Positions 51,304-62,178 of a stretch of DNA of 64,000 nucleotides are shown piece after piece (positions within the stretch are counted from its first letter, which is position 1; the number at the start of each line of letters is the position of its first letter). The stretch lies in assembly GCA_020726505.1 (NCBI GenBank), contig JAHLEZ010000007.1:930001-994000 (forward strand), written 5' to 3'. Under the pieces are notes generated by a model, which had not been told where the DNA came from, did no database searches, and was given only the letters and a program-made list of their open reading frames with translations. This stretch comes from Leptodontidium sp. MPI-SDFR-AT-0119. Its lineage: Eukaryota > Ascomycota > Leotiomycetes > Helotiales > Leptodontidiaceae. Made by a program: the position numbers and the translations under genes.

Positions 51304-52164
51304 TCATCCCCTATTCCCCTCCATCTCATAAACTCCCCCTCTTTGCCGCCCAGCTCTCTCATCAGCCCCCAGTTCACTCCTAAACTCCCTCCTCTGTTCC
51401 ACTTCATTCGCCCCCCCAACAACCTCATTTCTCTTCCTACGTCTCGTCCCCCTCAAAACAACAACCGTCGTAAAACAAATTCCTGCTGTAACTGCAACCC
51501 CGCCGATAGTGCCCCCTACAATAGCACCTGTATTATTTTTCTGACTTCCACCATTTCCTGTACTTGCCATTGTTGACGCACTTAAACTTGAACTCGAACT
51601 CGCTGGAGCGGAATTACTACTCGATGGAGAGGGGGTAACCCCGCCGGGATATTGAGTCCCAGCAGTGACCTTCCCGTCAACACCCAAAAACCTTGGCAAA
51701 GGCACAGGCCCAGCTTGTCCCGCATATGTAAGCGCAACACTCATTCTCATCCCCTCTGAAATCCCACACGGCAATATGCTATATTCGTCTGGAAAACTCG
51801 GGGTATAGCAATACGGCGCACTAGCCGAACAAATCTGCACGCTCAAATCGGTCGTATCTCCCGAAACCAGAGAAGCAGAGGAATAAGGGATGCATTTCGT
51901 AACGAAAGGCGCGAGATCCGTGTTTCCGCAGCCTACAAGGTGCAGAGCAGAGTTCCAGAGGCAGGTTGCGGCGGGTTGATTACATGTGAATGGGGAGTTG
52001 AAGTTCCCATTCACCCAGCCGCAGGTTTGGGAGCCGATTTCGCGTTTGTGGAGGTCATGATGAGGGGTTGGTGGTGGTGGTGGAGGAGTGATGAGAGGAG
52101 GGGCGGTATGGGAGAGCGCTCTGAAGGATGGAGCAAAAAGAAGGATGAGGAGTGTGGGGAGCAT
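51304..52164 (-). CDS. secreted Cys-rich ectodomain protein with Ser-rich stalk and one TM
   Basis: Single exon, 286 residues. Signal peptide (LPTLLILLFAPSFRALS), a proline run, then an ectodomain with about ten cysteines (QTCGWVNGN, FTCNQPAATCLWN, GCGNTD, TKCIPYSSA, QICSASAPYCYT, LPCGISEG). A Ser-rich stalk of about 25 residues follows, then a TM segment (GAIVGGTIGGVAVTAGICFTTVVVL), a basic stop-transfer RRRKRN, and a short cytoplasmic tail. This layout resembles fungal wall-stress or surface sensors (WSC/Mid2-like), and a similar Cys-rich family with a C-terminal TM is common in Pezizomycotina. Ligand unknown. It appears intact; the 5' leader contains the 16-bp tandem repeat. Confidence 0.85.
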   Translation of the reverse strand: MLPTLLILLFAPSFRALSHTAPPLITPPPPPPTPHHDLHKREIGSQTCGWVNGNFNSPFTCNQPAATCLWNSALHLVGCGNTDLAPFVTKCIPYSSASLVSGDTTDLSVQICSASAPYCYTPSFPDEYSILPCGISEGMRMSVALTYAGQAGPVPLPRFLGVDGKVTAGTQYPGGVTPSPSSSNSAPASSSSSLSASTMASTGNGGSQKNNTGAIVGGTIGGVAVTAGICFTTVVVLRGTRRRKRNEVVGGANEVEQRREFRSELGADERAGRQRGGVYEMEGNRG

Positions 52165-52168
52165 TGTT

Positions 52169-52240
52169 ACTTGCTTGCATCGTCACTTGCTTGCATCTTC
52201 ACTTGCTTGCATCTTCACTTACTTGCATCTTCACTTGCTT
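52169..52240. repeat. 16-bp tandem repeat, about 4.5 copies
   Basis: The unit ACTTGCTTGCATCTTC recurs at 52169 (one change), 52185, 52201, 52217 (one change) and partly at 52233. It begins five bases upstream of the start codon of the minus-strand membrane-protein gene, so it occupies its 5' leader. Confidence 0.9.
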
Positions 52241-52759
52241 CGTGTTCGTGTCGGTGCAGGACGGGAGGAAGTTGAGATAAGGTCAAGGTCCACAGGTTCC
52301 CCCGCGTACTCGAGTAAGACACCGCACCACCAATCGATGTTGCTAATTAGCCGAGGTCTTGCCTCGCTGCTGGTCCACAACCACAACCACACCCACTTTG
52401 CTTTTTAATCATCAAAAACTCACACACACAGCAAGCACAGCCAAGACGCCTCCAAACAAGAATACAATTCTCAGCCTCGATTTCCTTCAGTTTTCAGGCT
52501 AAAAATATCCCCTGCAGCAGGCCTCATGCGGTCCTCGTCCCATGCATCCTCCTGCATAGGACAGGACCGCAGTATTGACGCCAAGACATCTCCCCCATTC
52601 CCAGCCTTGCGAGCAGCAAGAAATATTTGTATTGTAGCTCGCTGTTTCTCTTAAAATCTTCATTCTCTTTCTTGAATATATTATTTGCTTTTGAGTCAGT
52701 TCCCAACTTAATGTTGCGTATTTCCTGATCAAGTGTCGTGTTGTCAAAGCCTACGTAAA
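52241..52759. other. intergenic region between divergent genes
   Basis: Shared promoter zone of the Cys-rich membrane protein and the DUF3176 gene. CA-rich block at about 52375-52440. No coding evidence. Confidence 0.4.
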
Positions 52760-54478
52760 ATGACTCTCCCTCGAAAACCCCTCCTCTCCCAACCCGAAAA
52801 TCTACCACAAACCTCGAGCCTTCTCGCCAGAATACCATTCGGCTCACTGCTATCCCTTGTTATGTCTGTTCTCTGCCTATTGAGCAGCGTAGTTATTCTC
52901 AAGTCCTCCAACGGCCAGCCCATCGATTCCTGGCCCTCCTCTCGCTTTCCAATCCAACCCTCCGTCCTCCTCTCAATCTGCACCGTGATCGCCAACTTCT
53001 CGACAAGAACAATGTTCGACTCCGGTATTACCATCTCATGGTGGCGAAAAGCTTATCGCGGAAGCACGGTCGGAGAGCTACATCGTTCGTGGTCCTATGG
53101 GACGGGATTGCTTTCCATCGTAACTGAAGAGCGCCATTTCAATACCATCGCTTTGGCGTCGATTCCTGTTACGTTGGTATTGATTAATGGACCATTGTTG
53201 CAGCGAGCTTCGACAGTTACGACGAAGGGATTCCTGGACATTTCGATGGTCACGGTCAACTTCTCTCCGAATATGTCAATGGTCGACCATCCCACTGGGC
53301 GGAGCACAGGACGAGCTTCGGGAATCGACATCCTCTCAAATTCATTTCTGCCCGTTGTGCAAAGCTACAGCGCCCGTGAGCCCATCCTTCTAGGTTACAC
53401 TGGTTGCAACGGCACCTGCACAACCGAGATCATCGGTCCCGGTTTCGACGTCGAGTGCGCCGAATCAGCCTCCGATCTGATCATCAACCAGACAGCTGGA
53501 GCCGAGACGGACGTCCTGAATTTTTCATTCGGTTTCGACGGACGCCTCACCGACGCAGGACTGATTAACCTCAGCACCACTCTACACAAGAGTGAAGCAC
53601 CTACGAAACCATGCACTCGCAACTGCATGCTACGCCTCTCTCAAGTACGCTACCAAGTCCGTCTCAAAAATGGAACCGTCGAACTCCTCGCTCCGGCTCC
53701 AGAAACAAACAACACGATAAACATTGAGCAGATACCTCTAGAACCGACAGGACTGGATGGGTTCTCCTCAACCGTTGGAGGTATTTACCTTAGCGCGTCC
53801 AAGAAATGGGGCGGCACAGCGACATTATACAAGAACGGCTCGCCATACCAACTTATTACGAGCGGGGAGACACTACTCACATACCTCACGGACGAAAGGG
53901 GAGATTTCACTTGGGTTGACCCAACCGACATTTTCATCACTGGCATGCGCGAACTTCTCTTCCGCACCGCCATATCAGCGTCCTCCTCCAACTCCACAAG
54001 CTCAACCGCAGACGCCTCCCCGGCCCAACAAATCGTTCAAGCATCTCAGGTGATGAGCCGCACAGTTTACTCCTCCCGGTACTCATACCTCATCGCCGCC
54101 TTCTCCCTCATGCTCGCCGCCATAGCATCAACTTCTATGATCCTCTATGGGTGGTGGCAACTCCCGCGTGCGTTCACTCTTGGGCCTATCGAGGTAGCGA
54201 AGGCGTTCAATGCACCGTTTTTGGAGGATTCGCACTTCTATGGGACGGGGGAGAAGGCGTTTAAGGGCATGGAGAAGAAGGGAATCAGGTACGGCGAGAT
54301 TTTGGATGTGGATGGTGGTAGTGGGATGAGAGGGAATGATAATATGGATTTGGGGACGGAGTTTGGTTCGGATATTGAGTTGTTGGGACAGAGGGGAAGT
54401 GGGCAGAGAGGGAAGGTGATTGGGATGGGCGCCCCTGATTCTGTGAGGGGGTTATTAAGGAGCCGCTATATAACATAA
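52760..54478 (+). CDS. DUF3176 fungal multi-pass membrane protein
   Basis: Single exon, about 572 residues from the ATG at 52760. N-terminal TM segments (PFGSLLSLVMSVLCLLSSVVIL; QPSVLLSICTVIANFSTRT) and TIALASIPVTLVLINGPLLQRA make the DUF3176 signature (VTxxxINGPLLQRAS). A large extracellular, glycosylation-rich domain with paired cysteines follows (YTGCNGTCTTEI, KPCTRNCMLRL). A final TM near residues 450-475 (YLIAAFSLMLAAIASTSMILYGWW) is followed by LGPIEVAKAFNAP and a Gly-rich cytosolic tail. The family is common in Ascomycota and has no assigned function. The frame is clean. Confidence 0.9.
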   Translation: MTLPRKPLLSQPENLPQTSSLLARIPFGSLLSLVMSVLCLLSSVVILKSSNGQPIDSWPSSRFPIQPSVLLSICTVIANFSTRTMFDSGITISWWRKAYRGSTVGELHRSWSYGTGLLSIVTEERHFNTIALASIPVTLVLINGPLLQRASTVTTKGFLDISMVTVNFSPNMSMVDHPTGRSTGRASGIDILSNSFLPVVQSYSAREPILLGYTGCNGTCTTEIIGPGFDVECAESASDLIINQTAGAETDVLNFSFGFDGRLTDAGLINLSTTLHKSEAPTKPCTRNCMLRLSQVRYQVRLKNGTVELLAPAPETNNTINIEQIPLEPTGLDGFSSTVGGIYLSASKKWGGTATLYKNGSPYQLITSGETLLTYLTDERGDFTWVDPTDIFITGMRELLFRTAISASSSNSTSSTADASPAQQIVQASQVMSRTVYSSRYSYLIAAFSLMLAAIASTSMILYGWWQLPRAFTLGPIEVAKAFNAPFLEDSHFYGTGEKAFKGMEKKGIRYGEILDVDGGSGMRGNDNMDLGTEFGSDIELLGQRGSGQRGKVIGMGAPDSVRGLLRSRYIT

Positions 54479-54501
54479 AAAGGCTTCTTTCGGCCCCGCG
54501 C

Positions 54502-55038
54502 TCACGGCGTTATTATCTCTCCAAAGACCCTTCCCACAGCTTGTACGTAACGTCGAGATATTCGTGCGCGATGTCGTACCGCTCGTCGTGCTCGACTTGT
54601 GTATCGAGCCCAAAGTTTCGCGCTGCGGAGTCGAGGTAGGAGGTCACGATATTCCAGGCCACTCGTCCATTGCTCAATCGATTCGACGGTCGAGGATTCG
54701 CGGGCCATGGCGTAGGGCTGTTCGTAGGTCGTTGATGCCGTCACGCCGAAGCCGATGCTCTCTGTCACGGCAGCCATGGCGGGGATGCTATACAGCAGAT
54801 CGTGGGCTCGAGGTCCGCAGGGCCTTTGTAGACATCGTAGCCGCCTAGGAGGTCGGCGAAGAAGATGGCGTGGAATTTGGCAGCTTCGAACTTGCCAGTG
54901 CGTGTTGTTGTTGTATTGGGACCCTTTGTCTGTGGGGTATTTGATGAGGCCATGATTGAGATGGCCTGGCGATTGCATGGCAAAGATATTGAGGATGAGC
55001 TGTTTCTTGGAAGAGGCCGTTGCAAATTTTGTGGGCAT
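54502..55038 (-). pseudogene. N-terminal fragment of FMN-dependent bacterial-luciferase-like monooxygenase (NtaA/SnaA/DszA type)
   Basis: Pieces from several frames line up with the family: KKQLILNIFAMQSPGHLNHGLIKYP, then (one frame over) KFHAIFFADLLGGYDVYKGPADLEP, then VPAMAAVTESIGFGVTASTTYEQPYAMAR. The rest of the family (ITGGRVGWNIVTS and the long C-terminal half) is scrambled or missing, and the gene stops within about 180 codons where an intact one needs 450 or more. These enzymes hydroxylate or cleave small substrates with FMNH2 supplied by a separate reductase. Several frame changes make this a relic. The next gene, an intact reductase, has the same orientation. Confidence 0.8.
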
Positions 55039-55302
55039 GACTGCGTGATGGGCGGAAAAGGGCTTGAACACTGGACGCAACAGCATAGTGAGTAGTCCAA
55101 TGATTACAGCTATTGTTACAAAGTTAACACATTAGTGCTTCTCTAACGAAGTAAAGTCCGCAAGCCCTGCGGCCCCTGCCATAGCCTGCGCTCCAGGGCT
55201 ACCTTGTGAAGTTCCAAGGGACAACGACAAAATCTCAAAACTGTTTTGAACACAACGGCAAATGATTCAAGGTATCTAGCTAAATCAAACCGTACCACAA
55301 TC

Positions 55303-56445
55303 TCATTTCTTCTCCGCCTCTACAAACTTCAAATATTGCCCCACAAGCTCTTTCAACGTCTCCTCAAATGATACGAACTTCCACCCAAACTCTTCCTCCG
55401 TCTCCCGAGTATCTAACCTCCAGATCCTCGCCTTCATGCTCCCCCCCAATTTCAATGTCCCGTTCTCCACAGCTTCTGGAAAGAACTTCCTAACATAGTT
55501 CTTCGCATCTTCCCAATCAATACCATCCGGCGCATCAGAACTCAAAATATAGTCTTTGTTCCCTGGCACACTCGGCTTCAACGCATCGATATGCGCCCTA
55601 GCCACATCATCCACGTGCACTGCGGCCCCCACCATCTGCGGAATATTGGCATCTAGGAGCGGACTAAGTGCGAGAGAGTTCCCGGCCGTCACTAACTCAG
55701 CGGCATTTGTAGCCCGTTCGTCTGGCCCGAAAACTACTGTTGGCAGCAGGTTGACGAACTCAAATTCTGGCTTCTCCTCTTCCAGGAATTTTCTTGTGGC
55801 AATGCGGGATAGTGTCTTGGAGGCGAAGTATGCTTCCATTGACGTGCCGTAGGGACCGGCAATGTTGGAGTTGATGTCGGCTGCGGTAAATAGTGTGAGG
55901 TCTGGGGACGTAGGAGCGGGACCAAACATCCAGGCGAAGGAGACCAGGGTCACGGCGGAGGAGGTGATGACGACACGCTTGGTTGAGGGAGTGCGGTGCG
56001 CGGCGTTGAGAATGGAGAGGGTCACTTTTAAGGCTGGGTCGATAATGTCGCGGTCATAGTCGTCCGACTAAGAAGGATTAGCTTTGTGACGATCAGGCAG
56101 GGAGATGGGTAATACCTCGATGGCAAGAGGGGAGGCGATATGGAGAATTCCCGTGACACCAGCGAGGTGAGGATCGAAGGAGTGGGTGTCTGAGAGATTG
56201 GGAATAACGACCCATTGTAGGTTGTCGATGCGGGGTGCGACTCGAGCATGAGACTGGAGCTTTGTGGCCTGTTCGGCCTTGCGGATGACCGCGCGTACTT
56301 GGAATCCTGCTTCAAGAGCTAGAATCAGAGTCTTGAATCCGATATAGCCAGAAACGCCCGTAATCTATGAAGGTGTAAGTAATTGTCATTGGTGAAAACG
56401 GCTGTAGAGCCTGTAGTTTCTCACGAGAATGAGATCTCCCGCCAT
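55303..56445 (-). CDS. NAD(P)H-dependent ketone/aldehyde reductase, GRE2/dihydroflavonol-reductase-like
   Basis: Three exons (56445-56425, 56364-56116, 56067-55303) give 344 residues in one frame. The start MAGDLILITGVSGYIGF holds the extended-SDR motif TGxxGxxG. Then RAVIRKAEQA (cofactor discrimination), VVITSSAVT, the catalytic MEAYFASK (Tyr-x-x-x-Lys), and NLLPTVVFGPDE. This layout fits the GRE2/methylglyoxal-reductase and cinnamoyl-CoA/dihydroflavonol-reductase group, which reduces carbonyls with NADPH. The first exon is only 21 nt but gives a perfect join. The gene seems intact and sits among relics of other metabolic genes. Confidence 0.9.
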
Positions 56446-57113
56446 TATAATTCGAGATGCTCAAAAGAGACGTGGCAAATTTCTTTGAAAGAAGTTGAGA
56501 TGAAATGTAAGGAGACGGGATTGTTTGGATCTCGAATGTGATGAAGATGAGGTGTATGATTGATGAAAGGAACAAGAGAAAGGGGAATTGCATGCCATCT
56601 TATACACTTGCAAAGGCATTTCAAGTCGACAAGAATCTCCGAACATAAACAAGAGAAATGCAATGAAAATCCAATGGCGTTGGATGTTGTGGTACTTGGC
56701 AACTGTGGCAGCGGAAAATATTGTACAGCTCGGAAAATCGACAGAACGCTACCATGGATGATCGGAAATAAAGGCATCGACGGGTCGAAGGCTTGGCCCT
56801 CCTTGCTGCGTCGGAGCCTCTGTATTCTGGATGATTCGATCGGGTAACTACCAGATCTCTCGAGGCCAGAAAGCTGAGAGGCGACAGGAGTCGTCTTGAA
56901 AGATTCGTGATTTTGTTGTAGAGAAGGTGGATCTGCAGCGTGCTAAACAGCCTAACCCGAAGCGGCAAGAGTTTCCTTGGCTTCGCTTCCCACCTCGACA
57001 TCAACTTCTTTCCGCCCAGAATATTCCGGATGGCATGAAAACGCAACAAATTAGAAGATTGATCTGCTCCGGCCTGGCCCTGCTATCGCCATTACGTCCG
57101 AAGGTCACAGCAT
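56446..57113. other. intergenic region between divergent genes
   Basis: Divergent promoter zone of the reductase and the zinc-finger regulator. No coding evidence beyond short frames without domains. Confidence 0.4.
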
Positions 57114-58828
57114 ATGTCCATGAATATAGATCCTAGGACTAGTGGAGCAGCCTCCCGCCGGCGGCATATCGACAATGATTCCGGACAGTTCCTCTGCGAG
57201 ATCTGCTCCAAAGCGTTCACAAAACGTATGATTCGATTCCTTTTGCTCTCAAACACAATTCCATCAGCCATTTGCTCAACTTTCGTGACAGGAACCTCGA
57301 GAAATCGACACGTACTGTACTGCAGGAAGAAGTTGGTGGACAATCTCCCGGTCTTGAGGAAATCATGTGCAGCTTGTCGGAAAGCCAAAGCGAAATGCGA
57401 CTCGGAACTCCCGAATTGTGGTCGATGCGATGCTAGGGGGCTTACTTGTGTTTATGAATTGACAAGGAAGAGTGCGGCCTCAGCCAAACAACCTGCATTT
57501 GCTCCGCCCGATCAACCAAGCTCCGATGGTACACTGCTTGTTGATATCCCGGAACCAGGCAATCGAAGCGACATCTCTTGGAATGCCCATGCGGACAACA
57601 GCAATGACGCTCAGATCAGCTTAGATGTGGATGCTTCTAGTCTTTGGCTTGCTCCTGTGCCCGACCTGACGCCTCAGAACGACCTCTCTCTCTGGGAACC
57701 GGATGCTGGATTTGTGGAAGACTTGGAAGTTCCTGACATGGGTGCTAATATTTCGTCCAATGGCTATTCAACGAATGGATCCCCGATCAACTGGTTCATC
57801 TCTGGTCCAACACCAAGCTTAACCCTCGACCCGACATTCTCAACTCCTGCAGACTGCATGTTCCATACCCCATACCTAGTCCTTCGACCCATGGACCGTC
57901 ATCTATCCCCCATCTCGCCTAGAAGTCCATTCATTCGCGCATATCTCTCAAGGAGCTCAGAAATCGGCCGCACCTTCCTTTTGCAGAACTTCAAATCGTA
58001 CGCCACGGCCCTTACAACGAAGAACCTGCCGCCCTTCATCCACAGCACGTCGCTTCCTTCCCCAGACCCGAGCTCGTGCCAAACTCCGACTTGTGCAACA
58101 CCACCTCCCCTACCGGCACTAGAGATTTGTAAATCAATCGTCTCACTCTACACCACTAAGACACCTGCAACAAGCTCTTTCGTTTGGCGCACTATAACCA
58201 TGGAAAAGGACCGCTTTATGAGCGAATACATGAACGGAGATGAGTGGACTGTGCTGTCCATGCTTCAAGCAATCACGTTGTATATCCTCCTCAGGATCTT
58301 TGACGAGGACTCATTCTCCGTTGAATTCGACCGCGAGCTCATTCGAGCGATGACGGTGAGACTTTGATTTCCTCCACTTATCAACGAGCTAACGGTTCTT
58401 TCTGCTAGGAAATTGCGATCCAAGCTGAACAGTGCAGATTAGTCTGCAGTGCTGAGATCGAAGGCCGCCGTCCAGAATGGAAAGAGTGGGTGTTGGTGGA
58501 GTCGAAACGAAGGAGCGTGACGGTACTCTTCATACTGCACCTTCTGTTCGACATCAAGCCTGAACAACGGGCCAAATCTAAAATCGGGCTTTCCGTTCTA
58601 CCTCTTCCTGCGCATGGGCATCTTTGGGAGGCGGCGACGGAAGTTGAGTGGATAGAAAAGTATAACGAGATACTGAGGGCAAGGGAGGGTAGGGGTTATT
58701 TGAGGTATGCGGATTTAATGGCGCTTGGGAGGGGACATGGAGGGGATAAGATGAATGACCTGAATTCATGGATGGTGAGCGGTGATCCGTTTGGGATTCT
58801 AGTTCTAATGGCTGCGAATTCTCTCTAA
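57114..58828 (+). CDS. transcription factor with C2HC-type finger and Zn2Cys6 cluster
   Basis: Exons 57114-57225, 57292-58355 and 58409-58828 encode 531 residues. A zinc finger is seen at Cys28, Cys31, His44, Cys48 (FLCEICSKAFTKR + TSRNRHVLYC), a C-x2-C-x12-H-x3-C finger whose coding is split by intron 1. It is followed by a Zn2Cys6 binuclear cluster with Cys63, 66, 73, 80, 83 and 90 (SCAACRKAKAKCD...NCGRCDARGLTC), the fungal DNA-binding type. The remainder is typical acidic and helical effector sequence. It should be a nuclear regulator, plausibly of the divergent reductase and the nearby relics. Intron 1 is 66 nt with no stop in frame, so retention would insert 22 residues inside the first finger. 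The gene converges on an ABC remnant 10 bp away. Confidence 0.85.
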
Positions 58829-58838
58829 TTGTCTATCT

Positions 58839-59037
58839 TCAATGAGCATTATCCCACATCTCCCTAAACCAAGCCTTGCCCGCTCCTTCCTCCTCCTCCT
58901 CACCCTCACCCGCATTCTTCTTCCGCGCCATCTTAGCGAGTAACTCGTCAGGCGTGCCAACCTCATCAACCTTCCCCTTGTCCATAACAAGGAAAGTATC
59001 AGTGTCTCGGATGGTATCCAAGCGATGAGCTCCTTGT
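58839..59037 (-). pseudogene. C-terminal remnant of an ABC transporter nucleotide-binding domain
   Basis: The frame reads AHRLDTIRDTDTFLVMDKGKVDEVGTPDELLAKM and ends EEEEEGAGKAWFREMWDNAH. This is the H-loop (switch His in AHRLDTI) and the final beta-strand of an ABCC/MRP-type second nucleotide-binding domain, plus its acidic tail. Upstream only a vague SGQEVV stretch and no Walker A, Walker B or membrane domains remain. About 65 codons of an original 1400 or so are left. Confidence 0.8.
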
Positions 59038-60509
59038 CTCCCTCGCTCTTACTAACGACCTCCTGTCCGGAGATACTCTGATCTGAATCGGGATCCGTTT
59101 TGGCTCCCGATCTGGTTCTAATTATATTTGGTAGTGGAGAGGGATCTGAACAGCGCTCCGCGGTATTTCCAATGTACTGCCAGGAGTAGGTGCTATGGTA
59201 AGGGTTGTGATATGCTCTTCGCCAAGGCTTATTCCTTATTACTACTTTCTCGGATGACCGACATCTACAACAATCCCACCCAATTTTTCGCCTCACCAGC
59301 AAATGTGACAGGCCAATTTCTTTTCGTTCGATATTACTGGAACGAATTGTACTCTACAGGCGAGTGTGGGCTTGAGTCATTTCATGTGGCTTGATGGGTT
59401 GCATCCATCGGAGCCAACGGATGAGGCTATCACACATGAGTTTGTGAATGTTGTGAAGGGGACATCAAAGTATGCTACTTATTGGTGATGGAATGCGGAA
59501 GCAAATGAGGTACAGAAATAGAAGGACTTTTCATAGAATGCCAATCTGATTTCAAAATGCGACTCCCTTTATCGGTAGGTGAAGACATACACTGACCAAC
59601 CGTTCCACTTTCACAACCGTGACCTAAATATCATGCTGCTGTTAAGGGAGAAGTCACGAAATAGTGAGAAAGGTAATTAAATTTATAAAATACTTATGAA
59701 AATACTTGAATCCCTCTAAACTCGCATAGAAGTACTTCCAAACCCCAAATTATCGGTTCCATCAATGATAAGGATTTGATACATTCAGTACAAGCGAATG
59801 AAGAAATATAGGTTTGTTATCCGCTGCGTTGTCAATACATTTTTATCAGCCCTTGAGTATGAGCTCAAGAAGCGATAGTGCCAAAGAAAATCAGAGGTTC
59901 CCCTCAGTTGGCACACTATAAACTTCAACTTCTCACCCCAGCACACAAACTTTCAGGCTTCGATGCCGAGGGCGTGGTTTCATGCCTGAATACTGCTCGC
60001 TGCCACGGTTTGAAGCCCACTATTGGTGAAGCCACTTGTTAGTTTGCTCGCATGCTGCTGCTGCAGCAGAATGTCTCCGTTTAAGTCACTTCTTCATCCA
60101 TGCAGCTGGGTCGCGTATCCATCGCTCGATGCTAGAGTTTGCGTGCCGCCCAGGAAAACTTCTTTGTCCTCTGTGATGTCGAGATTTCGGAGTCACTGGT
60201 GTTCCCGAGCAGTTTTGGGAAATGGTGCTGGAGGAGGGGTTTCATATGGGGCAGGTTTACACATATAATACCAATATTTACCTCGACCGTGCTATATATG
60301 TGTCAGTGGCAAAATCACCTGTGTGGTTTAAGGAGCTAAATACGAAATATACAACTTACGCCCATATTGCAGGTGCAACCGGCCATGAGAGGTCTCCCGA
60401 ATGACTCAATGAAACCAGAGTCTGCAACCTAATAAAGCTTGTGGCAGTGACGCTATATAATAAATATCAGTCTTTACTCTGCCACTTGTTTAAGTCGGCG
60501 AAAACTTAC
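59038..60509. other. gene-poor AT-rich stretch
   Basis: No supported gene. From about 59500 to 59900 the DNA is AT-rich. Plus-strand frames near 60023-60404 stay open but lack domain evidence and overlap the 3' side of the receptor gene on the other strand, possibly its last exons. Confidence 0.4.
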
Positions 60510-61472
60510 AACACACCAGTCATGAGAAGAGCACTCACTCCAATCTTCGTTCTTTTTGGGATTGGCACATTCCACATTAGGAAGACGGGCAGAAACACCA
60601 TGATTATGTCCGTAGCCGAGTTAATCGCTGCAGTAGCCAACCAGATTTCACGCTGATCAATACATGATCCATACGGGAGGGTAAGCTCCCAATACTTCTT
60701 GATTGGTCGACAAACGATCAAAAATGCGAAAGCCCCAAGAAGGCTATATGCCAGTGTAATCGCTAGGAGCCCGTAGATAATGGCCCTGAAAAACCGATAC
60801 GGCGAGAGTTGTAAATAGAACAGCAGGATCGAAATCTTGGCGAACATAATAGCAAGCCATAAGAATGCATATTGGGCAACAGCCAACTAATTTGGCAATA
60901 TCGTTAGATTGTTTGATACGGTAGCCCATTTATTACAGGGTTTGTTAAAGGTCGTGTAGTAGTTACTTACTTGCATTATAAGAGTAAGATCAGAAATACG
61001 AATGTCCCATGAGTGTACTCCTAATGTGTGGTTTGCAACATCTTTGATTTTGGTTAGTTATATAATAAACAGACGGATAGGTTTGAGGTATATACTTACA
61101 GTGTAGCGTAATAGCAGAAAAACCGAATCCCGAAATCTAATTGGAAGACTATGAGCCATAAGAGCCTGCGACACCTAATAGATAAAAGTTACGGACCTGT
61201 CCGACAACTACCGCATCTATTTCATTAGCATCTAGTCTCTTTTCTTGATGCTCCGGCAACATACAGTCAGAAAAGTTAACGGCGTGAACCAGAAAGCGCC
61301 TTGAATAGAGTCGTAGAAGGAGAACCGTAGTAGACAATACTAACAAGACGATGCTAGCAATCACAATTAGGTAGCCACGGGACTCTGGGTTGGTGAAATT
61401 CGGCGTGACTCCCGGAGGTGGAGGAACAATTCCTACCCTCTCTGATTTGATCGTGAGAAGAGGATGATGCAT
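60510..61472 (-). CDS. rhodopsin-domain integral membrane protein, 3' end unclear or truncated
   Basis: Five exons (61472-61265, 61216-61197, 61136-61100, 61041-60971, 60886-60510) in one frame. TM1 GYLIVIASIVLLVLSTTVLLLRLYSR, then DYAVVVGQISGFGFSAITLHYVANHTLGVHSW, TM3 VAQYAFLWLAIMFAKISILLFYLQL, TM4 YGLLAITLAYSLLGAFAFLIVCRPI, a loop with SCIDQ, TM5 ATAAINSATDIIMVFLPVFLMWNVP, and the start of TM6 (GVSALLMTG). The family needs a seventh TM and a polar tail. After 60510, two candidate short exons between GTAAGT-like signals could end the protein at about 60300, but neither gives the expected TM7. The gene may be truncated. Ligand unknown; it is related to the seven-exon gene at 16-18 kb. Confidence 0.75.
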
Positions 61473-62178
61473 AGCGATTCTAGCTTCAGAAACGGACGAA
61501 ACAAGGAAGCAGAGCGTTTCGGTGTAAACGAAATGCCTCGGTACAGAGGTACTACTGGATAGATATGAGAAAGACGAAGGGTGGGGAAAGCAAGAGGTAC
61601 GAGACCATTTATGTGTGATTCCGAATTTCCCTAGGACCATAACCCCCTTTTCTTAGTTGGAATCTGCCTCAAGGCGATCTGTGGAAATCAAGGATGGGGT
61701 CGGCCGGGAAAGGCTATGTTCTACCCGACCAGATGTCAGAAAACGACCAAAGCTCAGACAAATGCGAACCTCCATTTGCTCACACATAACCAATAATCGG
61801 GATAGGACTGGTCGCTCTTCTTTTCCCCGTGTCTTTGGTTATCAAGTGAGCCACCTTATTTCTCTCAGAACGACTCTGGCAAGATCCCCGGTCGGCCTTG
61901 TGGAGCCAGGGGAAGGGTGTGTTGCTGCACTTGAAGGACTTAAATTGGGTTTGAGCCAGCCGAGAACCATTACTTCCACACCAAATAGAGTCTACTAGTA
62001 GTGCAAAAGGTACACTAGCGGGATCGGCGGGTCTCCCGCATCTCCACATCGAAGCAATGTCGAAGACGCCATGAGAGACGCCTCCTGCAGCGGAAGGGGA
62101 CCGTTGGGGTGCTGCCAATTTTGATTTCACAACGAGGGCTGATTCGCTAACCGCGGAATATTTCAAAATTCAGAGGAC
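61473..62178. other. intergenic region
   Basis: Promoter side of the rhodopsin-domain gene and flank of the first MITE-like element. No coding evidence. Confidence 0.4.

Noticed and set aside
53757..54053. Pro/Arg-rich 98-codon plus-strand frame inside the DUF3176 gene
   Set aside because: Out-of-frame shadow of the clear DUF3176 coding region.
60139..60404. Open plus-strand frames, one reading SVAKSPVWFKELNTKYTTYAHI
   Set aside because: The short stretch looks protein-like, but frames before and after do not connect and no family is recognised.
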